Position numbers and translations under genes: made by a program | Notes under the pieces: generated by a model | The model's input: the letters and a program-made list of their open reading frames with translations, nothing else | The model's database searches: none | Told to the model about the DNA's origin: nothing | DNA from: Spirochaetaceae bacterium | GTDB taxonomy: Bacteria; Spirochaetota; Spirochaetia; Treponematales; Breznakiellaceae | Direction: 5' to 3' | Assembly: GCA_031255115.1 (NCBI GenBank) | Contig: JAIRTD010000153.1 | Span: forward strand, 1 to 6,560 | DNA: 6,560 nucleotides | Shown here: one piece after another, positions 6,560 to 6,560 of the stretch | Numbering within the stretch: position 1 is the stretch's first letter | Layout: every line of letters starts with the position of its first letter

Positions 6560-6560
6560 C

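Overview
The window reads as ordinary chromosome from a spirochaete, most likely a Treponema-type organism of moderately high GC, such as the termite-gut lineages. This is inferred from three things: the gene order HD-hydrolase, YbeY, TlyC/CorC; a short lipoprotein with a relaxed spirochaete-style lipobox; and a large exported TPR protein next to a gene with YYYAV-type fibronectin-III-like modules. There are no mobile elements, CRISPR arrays, tRNA or rRNA genes, and no block of foreign composition.

Layout: positions 3-3158 hold a tightly packed plus-strand cluster. It begins with the 3' part of a 7TM-HD phosphohydrolase gene (PgpH family, cyclic-di-AMP hydrolase) that continues off the left edge. 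Next come ybeY (20-nt overlap) and a CBS-pair/CorC_HlyC gene (ATGA overlap). After a gap of about 50 nt, a small lipoprotein gene (3210-3527) overlaps by 37 nt the start of a 683-residue exported TPR protein (3491-5542). All five genes point the same way and could share transcription. No convincing promoter or terminator lies in the one short gap.

From 5519 to the right edge the coding strand switches. A minus-strand gene runs open from the right edge to its stop at 5519, so its 3' end overlaps the 3' end of the TPR gene by 24 nt. Its frame has no stop anywhere from 6559 down to 5519, so the visible part is 346 codons, well beyond the 216 codons counted from the first possible (GTG) start. 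It carries two FN3-like segments and a TPR-like C-terminal helical segment.

The first three genes suggest housekeeping: cyclic-di-AMP turnover, ribosome/rRNA maturation and a CBS-regulated protein. The last three look like cell-envelope proteins: a lipoprotein, a periplasmic TPR protein with CsgG/LpoB-like and FlgT-C-like C-terminal regions, and an FN3-like/TPR protein. I see no clearly new biological system. The most useful points are the domain architecture of the TPR protein, the true extent of the minus-strand gene, and the convergent overlap that leaves no intergenic space for termination.
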